Assembly: GCA_021396245.1 (NCBI GenBank)
Contig: WNYE01000082.1
Location: 62,001-126,000 of the forward strand
Direction: 5' to 3'
Origin: Sporothrix humicola
Taxonomy: Eukaryota; Ascomycota; Sordariomycetes; Ophiostomatales; Ophiostomataceae
Length of the DNA stretch: 64,000 nucleotides
This document shows, one piece after another, positions 20,296-31,718 of this stretch. The notes beneath the pieces were generated by a model, which was not told the origin of the DNA, made no database searches, and was given only the letters and a program-made list of their open reading frames with translations. Within the stretch, counting starts at the first letter, position 1. The number at the start of each line of letters is the position of its first letter. The translations under genes were made by a program, and so were the position numbers.

Positions 20296-22482
20296 CTAGT
20301 CATCGCGGAAGAATGTCGAGTTGCCCTGCTGCAGCGGCGCTGTTGCCGGTCCGGCGTCTCTCATATCGACGTCATCGCCAGCACTAAGGCCCGGAAGAGC
20401 TTGAGGGCGACGGAATTCGGGAACCATGGCGCTCATGGGACGGGGCGGTTCTGATGTTGAGGAAGGGTCCAGAGACCGCTGTGGCAACGAGAGTGGCCGG
20501 TCGTTCAGGGCGTCATCGGGCGGGGAGAACGACCACACTTCCATGATGGTGCGGTTGTTCCGGAGCGCCATGGCCACGCACTTCTCGTCCTCAAATGCAA
20601 CACGCCAAACTGCGTCGCCGTACGAAATCAATTCGCGGACCATTTGCCCAGTTCTGAGATCCCACACCTTGACGCGTCCGTCACTACCGCCACTCACAAC
20701 GCGTGTGTCGTCGAACTGCAGGCTGGTGACGCTGTTATCGTGTGCGGCCAAACGATGGATAGGGCAGAACCGGGACAGGGACCAGACACGGACGGAGCCG
20801 TCCGAGCCACCTGTCACAAGGGTTTCGCCGCGCATTTGCAACTGGCCAACTAGGGAGGTGTGTCCTTGAAGCACCGCCTGGCATTCGCCCGTTGCTGCAT
20901 TCCAGATGCGCACGCTGGTGTCCAAGCTGCCCGTTGCAACCTTGACGCCGTCAAAAGCAATAGCGTAAATTTGGCTGTAGTGGCCCTGCAGAGTATGCAG
21001 GCACCGGCCCTCGGAGATGCTCCAGATCTTGGCGGTGGTGTCGTAGCTGCCGGAGACGACAATGTCGCCCTTGACCTCGAGACAGCGCACGCTGGCCTGG
21101 TGGCCCACGAGCACGTTCTTGCAGAGGCCGGTGCGGATGTCCCACACGCGGAGCATAGTATCACGCGAGCCGGAGATCGCCGTGTTTTCATCGGACATCT
21201 TCAGGCAACGAACGGTCGAAGTATGACCACGGAGTGTATGGACGCATTGTCTGGAGGGTGTTAGCAAGTCAAAATGACGAGAGAAAAAAAAGAGCCAGCA
21301 AACTGAAAAGTGCACTTACCCGGTAGCGAGGTTCCACACACGAACATCGCGGTCACAGCCACCACTGACAAGAGTGTCGCCCCAGGGCACCATGGCCCAG
21401 ACACCCATGACATGGCCCTGCAGTGTCTTCTGGTTCTCGCCCTCAGTGTCAAACACATGAATGCGGGCATTGTCGAGGGCAACAATGATGTACTTGGACG
21501 TGAGGTGCAGGCTGGTCACGAGACCACCGTCCTGAGTGATGTTCTTTTGGATGGCCCGGCCGCCGTTACGCCACGCAGCATCGACCAGGTACCGCTGCTT
21601 GAAATGGGACTTGTACGACCGCAGCACGGGGCGGGTCCGGCTGTTGGAAGGGTTGCCGTTGGTAGCCCCGTCAAGGCTACGCGAAGTGGCCATAGGAACA
21701 TCATGCTCCGGCGGGGCCAGGGACGGCAGGTTGTGGGTGGGGAAGTCGCTGTCCGAAACACTAAGAGGGAACGAGGTCGGCGTGTCCTCACGGGCAGGGG
21801 CAGGCGGTGCAGCAGCCGAGGTCTGGGTCTCCGCAAAGCGGCCGCCGTCATACTCGTGCTTGACACAGAGGTTCTTCCAGGTCACGTCGTCGCTCAGCAG
21901 ATCACGCCAGCGTCGGGAGACTTGGGAAGCACGGGCCAAGACTTTCGGGTCATCAATAAAGGAGAGAATCTGATGTTGTTAGACGAAATTCAAGAGACAT
22001 AAAACAAACAGGGGTCACTGGGTGCATACCCGTAAGCAGAGCTCGTCAGGCAAGCTTGTGAAAGGATCCTTTTTCAGCAGTGGGCTGACAAACTGGTGAA
22101 CAAAGCTCAGCTGTTGACTGGTGCAGAGATTCAACAGGTCGGCCAAGAGGCGGGTTCTCTGGGGGCTCGAGCAGCCCTGAAAGTGCTGGCGGACCTTGGA
22201 GTGGAAGAAGTCCTCGTCGGCATTGGCATCGCTCCAGTCCGGCTGGACATGGGAGGGGCCTGGAGAAGCAGCCGGGGTCGGCGGTGGCGGCGGCGAACCA
22301 GTCATGGTCTGATCGTACTCAGCAGCAGGCGTGGTCATGCTCGGCGTGGGAGGTCCACGTGGTGGCCGAACTTGGGCGGCCTTGACGGCAGGGTTGGTAG
22401 CAGTGTTGAGAGACAGCTCGTCGCGGGCAAAAGCGCTTCCCCTCCGATCGGAAAAGCTAGGCGGCCGCTGGTATCCAGACAT
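20296..22482 (-). CDS. cdc4: F-box/WD40 substrate adaptor of an SCF ubiquitin ligase (Cdc4/FBXW7-like)
   Basis: Three exons on the minus strand, 22482-22030, 21969-21320 and 21250-20296, give 685 residues. Introns are 60 nt (GTATGC, branch CTAAC) and 69 nt (GTAAGT, branch CTAAC); phases fit. Residues 1-110 are Pro/Ser/Thr-rich and disordered. A dimerisation-like helix precedes the F-box (about 140-187, LPDELCLRILSFIDDPKVL), and intron 1 falls inside the F-box. After a low-complexity linker the WD40 repeats begin near 280. Eight blades can be counted, as in Cdc4 and FBXW7, for example HTSTVRCL...RVWDIRTG. The F-box would bind Skp1 and the propeller phosphodegrons of cell-cycle regulators. The Met30/SconB branch is a weaker alternative, because its characteristic sequences are not seen. 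The C-terminal 70 residues are Pro/Ser-rich. Confidence 0.85.
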
Positions 22483-25400
22483 GGTGTCTGTTGCCAGCTG
22501 CGTGATGGTTCGTGGGGTATGGAGAAGAGAAAGACAACGAGAGAAGGAGAAGAAGAAGAAGAAGAGGGTGGAGAGAGGAGGCGTGCGTGGCTGTACGAAA
22601 CACAAGCGCGTGTTAGCATGTGAAGGAAATATTGGAACCCAATGGGCCAAGGCTGTAGGCCATGAAAGGAGCACAAACCAGAGCGAGAAAAACACAACAC
22701 AACAATAAACAACAAGCCACACAAGGCTGAAGAAAGAGCAGTGGCCGCGATAATGGGGGAAGGAGCAAGGGGAGCGCAACGAACCTGAGTTGCCTAAGCA
22801 AGTGTCCAATACGCCCTGATATCGAGCACTTCTCTTCAAGGGTAAGAGTGAGCGGGAAATGGCCGGCGGTAGCGGCAGGAGCAGGAGATGTCGACAGCAG
22901 CGTCGAGCAGGCAGTTGCTAAACTGGGAAGAAGGGCCGTAACCGTGAAGGCAGGCACAAAGATGTTGTGAGGCGCGATTCGGTATTGGGCGCGAAAACAG
23001 CAGGCGCTGACGGCTGGCTGTTACAAATCGATTCGAATAGGAAAGAGCAATGGGCAGTAAAAGGGATTGCCTAGGCGGACGTCAAGTAGATGTGATCAGG
23101 AGCGAGATCCGAAGGCGAACTAGCTGGAAGCGATGTCGTGGGAAGCATCAGGCTGTCGTGTCGGCTATGAAGTCTCGATAGTCGTTCGGGTCGGGTTGCG
23201 TTGGAACGGTCTGGAAGCGTCCGAATGTGTGAGATGCCGGCGTATGTCTGGGACTCTGTAGAGGCGCTTTCAGAGAGGCATTGGCATGGTGGAGAGGACG
23301 ATTTCAGAGACCATGTGGACGAAGAAGGAAAGAGCGAAGGTGGAAAGAGAAGAGGCTGTCGACTGGAATGCTGTCGTCGTGGGTGAAGAAGAGGGGACGA
23401 GGCGGTATGACGGTGCTGGGCGGCGTGCTGTGCACAATGCGGAAAGAGGAGAAAGCCACAGATACCGAATGCTGCAAAAATCCGTGAATGCCGTAATAAA
23501 TCGAGGTGCAGAACGCGAGAAACGAGGGAAAGAGGAAAGAGGATGGCACCCGGAACAAGAGGCCAGAGAAAGAGATTTAATGATGCAAGGGAAAATGGGA
23601 AGGAACAATGAAGCGCGGAGAGGGTTGAATTGGAAGGGGGCGGGTAGAGGAAGCGAGGGAGAGGAAGCAAGTGATGAGAGACAGTATTAGTGAGAAAGGC
23701 GCCCAAAGGCCAAAGGAGAGCGAGCACGAATAAGCGTGGGAAAGTATGGACGGGCTGACAGGCTTCATTCAGTGACTTGTCAGTTCAGGAACAGCGGATC
23801 AGTGAGCAAGTGACAGGCGGCTCCAGGCACAGTTAGTGATGGAATGAATTTTCAGAAGGCTAGAAGGCTATTGGGGGCCAGACCGGCAGAGGGGAACGAG
23901 GCAGGAAGGGGTGCGTCTGGAGGTGTGTTGGCGAAAGGGGGCAAAAAAGGAAAGAGAGGCTGGGTGGGTCCAAATGGCATTTTTGTCGAATCAGCATGCG
24001 CGACCGGCCGCTGACCCCCGGTGGGGAAAGTGCACTACTGTGCATAACCAGCGTGGAGCGTGGGTCGTCGGCCAGACCTAGCCTGGCAGGAACAGAGGAG
24101 CATGACCCGCAGGACGAAAGCGGCAGAGAAAACGATGAAATCTTTCAAGTAAATGATCTCGTCGGTATTCAATGTTTCTACGAAATAGGCCTTTATGCTG
24201 AGCATGGCAGCGCGTGTGTGCCCCGAAGGCATTTAGATTTTGACAGTGATAGAATACAGCATTGAAGTGAAGAGGTATGTCGCATTCTTGGCAGTCGACA
24301 CGGGAGACTTCCTACGTAAGATATTCTCTTGCCTGGTTCTCTCTGGGGTATTTACGTGCTTCTCCCTGTCAAGGTATTCATGGCGTAATACTTTGACGGT
24401 TTGCAGTTGCAGAGGGACCTAAAAAGGGAACGGGAGGCCGGCTGGCCAGGGCGGGAGCGCCAACTCGGACGGCCCAAGCGGGCGGAAAGCATGAGAGAAA
24501 AGAAAGGGCATCTTCGACCAACGTGACCGCGAGGGGAATGCCAAAAGCCCGAGTCTAAAAGACTGCCTCCAAAGAGAAACCATTCGTCCCGTTGACGCCC
24601 GGATTTCAGTTGCATGGCCCATCCAAGGGAGCTCCAAGACAGGTCCACACAAAATCACCAGAAAAAGAGGCGTGGACAGGATGCATTTCAAATGCGAGAA
24701 GCTGCAGACACAATGACCAGGCCAGAGGTTGTGCGAAAGGGGCGCGGCGATCACCACCAGAGGGACCGAGCTCGACATGCAGAAAACAGTCCTCGGATTC
24801 AGGCGTTTTCAGGCGTGTTTCCGTGCAGACTGCGGACTCTGGGCTGGACTGCAGACGAGCTCTGCTCCCCCTGTGCATCCCTTTCTCATTTCCAGTCGAT
24901 CAGAAACCAGGAGAACGCGTCCAAGGGCTCGCCATAAAGGGCCGTCGGTGATGGATGCTGCAGATAAAAATAAAGACGAAAAGCTTAATGATCGTAGCGG
25001 ATGCGAAGCTGATCATGAAGGGCGATGACGATGAGGCGAGACGAGGTTTGCTGGCAGTAGTACGACATACAAGGCCATTGAATATCTCGGTCTCGACTGT
25101 ATCAACTGTCTTGGCCATCTTACTCTTGAATATTGACTCTCAACCTCGCCCTGCACTCCACCCTCCCTTTCCCCCATGTAGTGTCGATGTAGGGAGACTG
25201 CATAGTCACAAAGTCAGGGCCCCAGGCTGTGGCGTTTCTTTGCTCGCTCTGCAGCATGAGGACAGCTCATGAGACCTCTTGTTCAAGCGTCGAGGACCTC
25301 GAGCCTCAAAGTATCTCGAAATGTCCAGCTGTTTGCAGAGGTGGAGCTTTGAGGCTCCACACCTCTTTTTCTTGGGTGCATCAACTCGGCGGCTAGAAGA

Positions 25401-27083
25401 CCAGGCAGTGGGGAGAAGAGGGGGCTCGGAGCTTGAGAGACACGTCCGCGGCAGGGTGGGCAAATAGGCAAAGGCAATTGATGTTGTATTGATCCCATCT
25501 GAACGTTTTAGGGAGAGGATACACGACGGGATTGGCCAGTTTCAAAGTGAGGAAGGGGCAGCGCAAAAGGCGAGAAAGGAGGCCAGACAGAGACAGACAC
25601 GAGAACATGGGGACACAGACTCAACAGGGCAAGAACGAAAGAGGGCAGAAACAGAAAGGCGCAAAATGGCAAGAGAGACGTTGTTACGCTGCGGGTTGGC
25701 AGGCGCGATGGGCGCCAATCGTGTCGCAATGGCTGGGCGGAGAAGTAGGGGCGAGGAAGGGGGAAGGAAGGGGAAGGGCTGAAACGCGCTATGCTCTGAA
25801 AACGGAGCATAATTAGTAGCGGGTAAGTGCAACGCTGCAAGTTGCTCCTGGAGGAAAGAGGCTCTTTACATAGCACTTGTTCCAAGCAGAACAATAACGG
25901 TCAAATAAATCGTCAATAATACGAGCTGTGTCCATTGTAAGTAAAGTGGTCTTTTTTTACAGTGGCTGTGCCACTTTTCTCGTTTTGCCGTAGCCGGTTG
26001 AAACAAACTAGGTCGTGTGTAGATGGGGTTGAGCGACGTTTCTCTGGGCGTTGTAGGCAGTACTCGGATATGTACGACGTACGGAGCAAGAAGGGATGTT
26101 CTTGTCAGGTTCGTCGTATGGATGGGCCAACTGTCAAGAACTGTCTACAAGACGACACCAGTGCCTCACCTTTATTGAAGGTCATGGGTTAGGTCTGGGA
26201 TTGTGTCGAAAAATCGGCAACAGGAATGGACAGCATTGACGATGTGCTCTATTGTCGAAGAGACTTTCAGGGCATCAGTCTTGGATGTTTTATGTTTATA
26301 CCGGCTATTAGACCGCTTTTTCGTAATCACGGCTATTAAATTGGGGGTTTGCTTTGAATATCCTATGGTCGTTGAATTCGATAGTGTCCTATTTTTTGTT
26401 TACTTCCAAAGCATTGGAGGGAAAACTGTGCTTGGATTATTACAAAAAGGACTAGACAAGGAACAAGGAGTTGATAGTAAAGTTCAAGGAAAACAGACTT
26501 GCTAGAGGCATATCGAATATACAAAACCACAAGGTAAACTGTTATTCAAACATGGAGGTACGATATTGTGCCATCTATCAACGGCAAGTAAATAAAACTA
26601 ATTGAGCCTCCATTGACTTACACACAAACGTACCACAGCCATTGCAGAAAATGTCGTCAACTCGAAGTCGGTTATCCTGTGTAGAATAGTCTAATGAAAC
26701 TGATATAGAAATACGTCATTTGTCGTACACATATTACAGTAAATTCAAAAATAAGACCCAGAAGACAAAAACATGAAGCAAAACCCCAGGCGCCGAAAAC
26801 AAAACCAAACCAAAAATACATAGAAGGCAGAACGCAACGAAAAAGAAACGCCACATAAAAACAGGAGGCTAAAAGAAAAACGGAAACGGAAATACACCAG
26901 CAAAAAACATCATCATCTCGTGGCATTTTCTATCGACCACACTCCTTTTTCAACACTTGCTGTAAACGTCGGGCTGGTGGAGGACCCGTCACCGTATCTG
27001 GCAAAAATCAACACGCCGGGCCAGTATAAGAGCACAGCAAAGACACACCCATACACTGCAAACATTGGCCATAGGACCCATTG
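22483..27083. other. 4.6-kb region without a recognisable gene
   Basis: The first 135 bp are ATG-free on the minus strand and GA-rich on the plus strand, consistent with the Cdc4-like gene's leader. Beyond that, open frames are short, equally dense on both strands, and rich in Ser/Pro/Arg or Gly/Lys/Glu from purine-pyrimidine bias. I could not assemble a multi-exon gene with a known domain. The stretch from 25.9 to 26.95 kb is more AT-rich; its end is probably 3' flank of the ZIP gene. It could be distal promoter or hold a noncoding transcript. Confidence 0.5.
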
Positions 27084-28884
27084 CTAGTGGTGGTGGCCAA
27101 ACTGTGTCAGCAGCGGCAACAGCATGCCGGCAATCGTGGCCAGCGTGTCCCGCATCTGCGGCCGGCTCTGTTTCCGCTGTGCTGCCAGGGTGGCTGCGTC
27201 TGAGTAGCCGTTGCTGAGCGAGTGGTGGTCGTGGCCGCCGGCCTCTTCCTGCATGGCCTGCATGGCAACGTACAAGAACGTGCCGGCCGAGAAGAGGAGC
27301 AGCATGCCGGTCCACCACTGCCCGCGCTCGCCCTCCATGTTGCCGCCGCCAAGCAGCTTGATGAGAATGTAGGTGCCGAGAGCGCCAAAGGGAGCTGCCA
27401 AGCTAAAGACCACGAGGTGACCCCGCGCGGCCCGTTTCGAGAGGCCGTGCTTGAGCAGTACCGACGTCAGGCCAAAGGCTGCAGGTGCCTTGTGCACCAT
27501 AATGGCCACGAAGATGACCAGTCCCAGCTTCATGTCCTCGGTCGTCGCCGACGCGCCCATGGCAATGCCGTCGGCAGCTGCATGAATCACGAGGCCCACT
27601 GTCGTGGCCAGGCCCCGCGACTGCCGTGGTGTTGGCGTGAGCGAGCCCAGGAAACCTTCCTCTTCAGCACCCTCGTCGCTATCACCTGCCATGTTTGAGG
27701 ATGCGAGGTTGTCGAGGCTAATGTGGCGTGTGGTGGGCCCAGACTGCAGCTTGTCTACGGCATGGCGCGGCAGGCGGTCGATCAGGAACATGAGCACAAA
27801 GCCCGTAACGAGCGCAAAGCCGATAAAGAAGGTCGGCAGGGACCGAGGCTCGTCTGTCGGCGATGCGGCGCCCTCCTGCTTCTGCTTGGCCTTGCCAAAG
27901 CCTTGGTGGTGCTTGGTCGCATCACTGGAAGTCTCGTCGCCCGTGGCGCTGCCGCTGCCAGTCTTTCCAGAGGTCGTGCCGTCGGTCGCTTCCTCCTCTT
28001 CGCGGCTGGACGATTTGGCGTTGGAATTCCGGCGGAAAAGGACCTCGTCAAAGACGTGGCTGGGATCGACGGGGTGTGAGGGTTCAGCATTGCTATCGGC
28101 GTCTCGGCGGAAGAGGATGTCGTCAAACACGTGGCTGGCATCGACCGGCTGTGCGTTTTCGCCGTTGTTCTCAGTGTCACGGCGGAACAGAACCTCGTCG
28201 AACACATGGCTGGGGTCGACGGGCTTGTTGGCAGCATTATTGTCGGCACCTCTACGGAAGAGGATCTCGTCGAATACATGACTGGAATCGGCCGGCTTGG
28301 TAGCAGCATCTTTGTCGGCGTCTGCGTCTCGGCGGAACAAAATATCGCCAAACACGTGGCTTGCATCGACAGGCTGTGCGGTTTCAGCATCACTGTCGGA
28401 GCCCCGGCGGAAGAGGACCTCGTCAAACTCGTGGCTGGCATCGGCGGGCTGGGCGGCATCAACTGCTGCCTCCGGGACAACCTTGTTGTTGACGAAAGGC
28501 AAGTGTCGTGAACTGTGTTTGTGGCTTGCGGCAGGCGAGCCAGGCGGGTTAAGCATGGGATTCGCAATGGCCTCGACGCCCTCGGGTATAATAACAATCA
28601 GAGATGTGCCGACGAGGATGCCAACGCCTATGCTGGAGATGAGGCGGAGTTGTGACTGAGTGAGGCTCATGGACAAGGGAAGAGCGCCGGCGAGAAATGA
28701 CCTGATCTAAGGTTAGTATGGAGGCTGAGGTGGACTTTCTAGTTTCGTTAATGGTGAGGGACATACGCAAATGCCATGACGGCCTGTGAAGAAGCTGGTT
28801 AGCAATGTAAAAGACAATGTATGCCAAGGCAGAAGATGGACCGTGACATACGCAAAGCGCCAGGAGAAGGAGAAGCCCGCCCAT
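27084..28884 (-). CDS. ZIP9-like zinc transporter with six dibasic-ending repeats in its lumenal loop
   Basis: Three exons on the minus strand, 28884-28852, 28783-28767 (a 17-nt microexon) and 28701-27084, give 555 residues. Introns are 68 and 65 nt, with GTATGT donors and CTAAC branches. TM1 (about 2-27) is assembled from all three exons; TM2 ends in the family motif IPEGV. The C-terminal half matches ZIP9 (SLC39A9): TM3 near 305-326, TM4 with HAAADGIAMG, TM5 with HKAPAAFG (zinc-site histidines), then FSAGTFLYVA, ending GHHH. ZIP9 and yeast Atx2 are Golgi metal transporters. The TM2-TM3 loop is enlarged to about 250 residues and holds six repeats at residues 102-241, each ending LFRR. ZIP topology puts this loop outside the cytosol. 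It may be zinc-binding or cut by Kex2; neither is shown. The gene is head-to-head with HAT1. Confidence 0.88.
28029..28448 (-). repeat. Six in-frame coding repeats, 75-nt period, core P-[VA]-D-x-S-H-x-F-x-[DE]-[IV]-L-F-R-R
   Basis: Within the ZIP9-like gene the 15-codon core occurs at 28404-28448, 28329-28373, 28251-28295, 28179-28223, 28104-28148 and 28029-28073. Core starts are 75, 78, 72, 75 and 75 nt apart (25, 26, 24, 25, 25 residues). Ser, His, Phe, Leu-Phe and Arg-Arg are invariant. Cores are separated by variable Asp/Asn/Ala/Glu-rich spacers of 9-11 residues. Copies 4 and 6 encode the same 15-residue core with seven synonymous differences. Confidence 0.95.
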
Positions 28885-29689
28885 GGTGCAGGCTCGCCTT
28901 GGCGGCGGACAGGCGACGGAGCCGACAGGCGTGTATCGATACTAGGTACGCTGCCACAACGTCCGATGGAGGGCAGGGCGACAGTCGAGGATGCGCGGCG
29001 CGGGGCGGCGAGAATGGCAGCTTCGTGTAGCTTCGAAATCTTCGATGGCTGCTGAGGCGAGTTGGAAAAGATTCGTTTGGAAGCGCCTTAATTCGTCGTC
29101 TGTAGCTTCGATGTCTGCCGTAGGCCCGGGTTTCTCCAGAAGAAAAGACAGCAAGAGATGACCGTCTGCCGTGTCGGTTGCGGTGCGGGCGATGGCGTGG
29201 GTGACGATGCGCAGAAAAAAAGAAATTGGAGGTTGTCAAAATGTATGGAAGATGTCGCTTCTGGTGCTCTGTGCTGTGTAGCCCCTGGAAACTTTGGATT
29301 ATGTGGCGTAAAAACACATACGAGGCAGCTCATCCCAAAGTGCAGGCGCATTGCAGTAGCTTTCCCTAGTTTGGACTAGCGCCGAACCTCAGCTCTGGCG
29401 ACTGTTCTCGGGTCGCTCTTTCCCTGAAAGTGGCCCGTGCACTCAATTAACACTCAACGCGGTTTGCGCTTTCCTTGTCCATCGCGACTCGCGTTTCGAC
29501 ATTTTTCTGTGACATACGGAAAGTGCGATCCAACGACACTCTTTGCCACAACAACATACTTTAAAGAGCCACAACTTTGATCCGACGACGTGAGAATATC
29601 GACACGGAAACGTTATAAAATAAGACCAAGAATTATATTACTCTCGACCAAACGGCCAACACCTCTTCTGCAGCGTGCAGGCCGCCACG
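28885..29689. promoter_or_regulatory. Divergent promoter region of the ZIP9-like gene and HAT1
   Basis: 805 bp between two start codons on opposite strands. A TATA-like element (TATAAAA) lies at 29614-29620, about 70 bp before the HAT1 ATG. Open frames on either strand are short and unrecognised. No zinc-response element can be named with confidence. Confidence 0.45.
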
Positions 29690-31403
29690 ATGGAGCATTC
29701 TTACGACGAATGTAGGTGACGACATCGTGATGATAAATGTGACTTTCCCTCGAAATGACCTTTTTACTAACTCAAGACATCAGGGGTCTCAAACGCCAAT
29801 GAGGCGCTCGAGATCAGCCTCGTGCAGCCGGCACCGACGGGCCTGCGCTCGATCGCATCCTTCAACCCCAAGTTCACATACTCCATCTTTGGCGACGAGG
29901 AGACGATTATCGGCTACCAGGGCCTCAAGATCAACCTGCGCTTCAACGCATCAGATATGCGTCCGAACCTCCATATCTCGTCCTCCAAGAAGCTCAAGAC
30001 GGGCGAGATCGAGCCGACCGACATCCAGACCGTCCTCAAGGGATACCTAGCAGATGGTGAGAGCACACTTGGCGACCAAGGCCACTACAACGAGATATTG
30101 CTAACCACGTCCCTTTCTAGTCGCCTTCCAAAAGTCATCTGAGTTTGAAGAGGCTATTAGACAGACACCCGCGTCCAAGTACACACCGCCGGGCGAGCGC
30201 ATCCGCAGCTTTGTCGGCAGCGACGGCCGGTACGAGATCTGGAAGGGCACGCTGTCGGACGCGGCTGTTCTGCAGCTGGTCAAGCGCATCGAGATTTTTG
30301 TGCCGTTTTTCATCGAGGGTGGCACATTTATCGCCAAGGAGGACGCCACGTCGCACACCGTCGACTCGGCCGACCGCTGGACCATTTTCTTCCTGTACCG
30401 CACCCGCCAGATGCCTGGCTCAGCCGATTCGTACGAGTACGAGTTTGCGGGCTACTCGACCGTCTACCGCTTCCTGCTGCCTGTTGGTCCTGCGACACCG
30501 CCTCGCAAGTCCACGGGTGACGCTGACAAGTTTGCGCTGCCACCCAGCGACGAGGAGGGTCACCAGACAACCTCATTTGCCCTCGCTAAGCTGCCGTGCC
30601 GCTCGCGCATCTCGCAGTTTATCATCCTGCCGCCCTTCCAGGGCAAAGGCAACGCCGGCCGGCTGTACAGCACCATCTTTGACGAGTATCTCAACGAGCC
30701 GCAGACGACGGAGATTACCGTCGAGGACCCCAACGAGGCCTTTGACGACCTGCGCGACATTGCCGATCTGACGTACTTGTCGAAGCTGCCCGCCTTTACC
30801 GACGCCGTGCGCATCGACACCTCCGTCAAGATCCCGCGCTCGGGACCCTCACCGCGCAACATTGTCAACCCGGCGGCGCTGGAGTCGCTGCGGCACACGA
30901 CCAAGATTGCGCCGCGGCAGTTCAACCGCGTGGTGGAGATGTACCTGATGCAGAAATTGGCGCCGTCTGTCCGGCCGACGCTGGAGGATGCAGATGAGGA
31001 GGACGATGAGGAGGATGATGAGCCCAACGGCAAGGGCAAGTCTGTCGCAGCCGCCGTGGCTGTTGCGAATGGCAAGGGTGCAGCGGCCGCACTGCCGCCT
31101 CCGACGGCCGAGCAAGAGCACGAGTACAAGTTGTGGCGCCTTTTCGTGAAGCAGCGGCTGTACCGGCACAACAAGGAGATCCTGGGCCAGCTGGAGCGGT
31201 CACAGCGCATCGACAAGCTGGAGGAGACGCTGGTGAGCGTGGAGCTCGAGTACGCGCGCATCCTCAGTATGTTTGAGAGCCGGTCCAAGCTGGCGGCCGA
31301 CAAACAGGTGTCTGTCAAGCGGAAGCTGTCTGATGAAGATGAAAACGAGACGGCAGCTGCGGCACAGAACGGCAGCAAGCGTGCTCGCGTAGAGGATGCA
31401 TAA
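29690..31403 (+). CDS. hat1: Histone acetyltransferase type B catalytic subunit HAT1
   Basis: Three exons, 29690-29711, 29784-30056 and 30121-31403, give 525 residues. Introns are 72 nt (GTAGGT, ACTAAC branch, CAG) and 64 nt (GTGAGA, CTAACC branch, TAG); phases fit. The N-terminal Hat1 domain starts with W-V-S-N-A-N-E-A-L. The acetyl-CoA loop is ILPPFQGKGNAGRLY (core about 271-277), and TVEDPNEAFDDLRD follows, both typical of HAT1. An acidic Asp/Glu run lies near residues 385-400, and the C-terminus has a bipartite basic cluster (KRKLSDED...SKRARVED), a likely nuclear signal. With an RbAp48/Hat2-type WD40 partner it acetylates new histone H4 on K5 and K12 before chromatin assembly. It is longer than yeast Hat1, mainly through the acidic and Ala-rich C-terminal insert. 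The first exon encodes only seven full codons. Confidence 0.93.
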
Positions 31404-31718
31404 GGAGAAGGATTAGGACAAAGCCGTGTATTGTGTATTGCGGTGGGACAGGAGTGACAAAATGGGCATCGGGGATTTGGGCGGCGTTTTAAACTCCAGG
31501 TAATTGTGTTTATATTTTGCACTTCTTTTTAATTTCACAAAATACCATCACATTTAAGATATCTAGGGCGGCTTCGATCATACAGGTAAGTGAAAGTTCT
31601 GCGTATTCAAGCTTATAGTCTACGATGCTCTATTCTAGGGTGTAACAAAAGAAACCGGACTCCAGTATATGGTCTACAATACCGTACAGAAATGAATGTG
31701 TCTTCTCTCCCCTGAAGT
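31404..31718. other. Spacer between convergent HAT1 and P5CR genes
   Basis: 315 bp of 3' flanking sequence, AT-rich in the middle (about 31500-31700). It presumably holds both poly(A) sites. No other feature is seen. Confidence 0.6.

Noticed and set aside
28029..28448. CRISPR-like regular spacing of 72-78 nt
   Set aside because: The repeats are in frame inside a coding exon, diverge at synonymous sites and have no palindromic direct repeat. This is a eukaryotic protein repeat.
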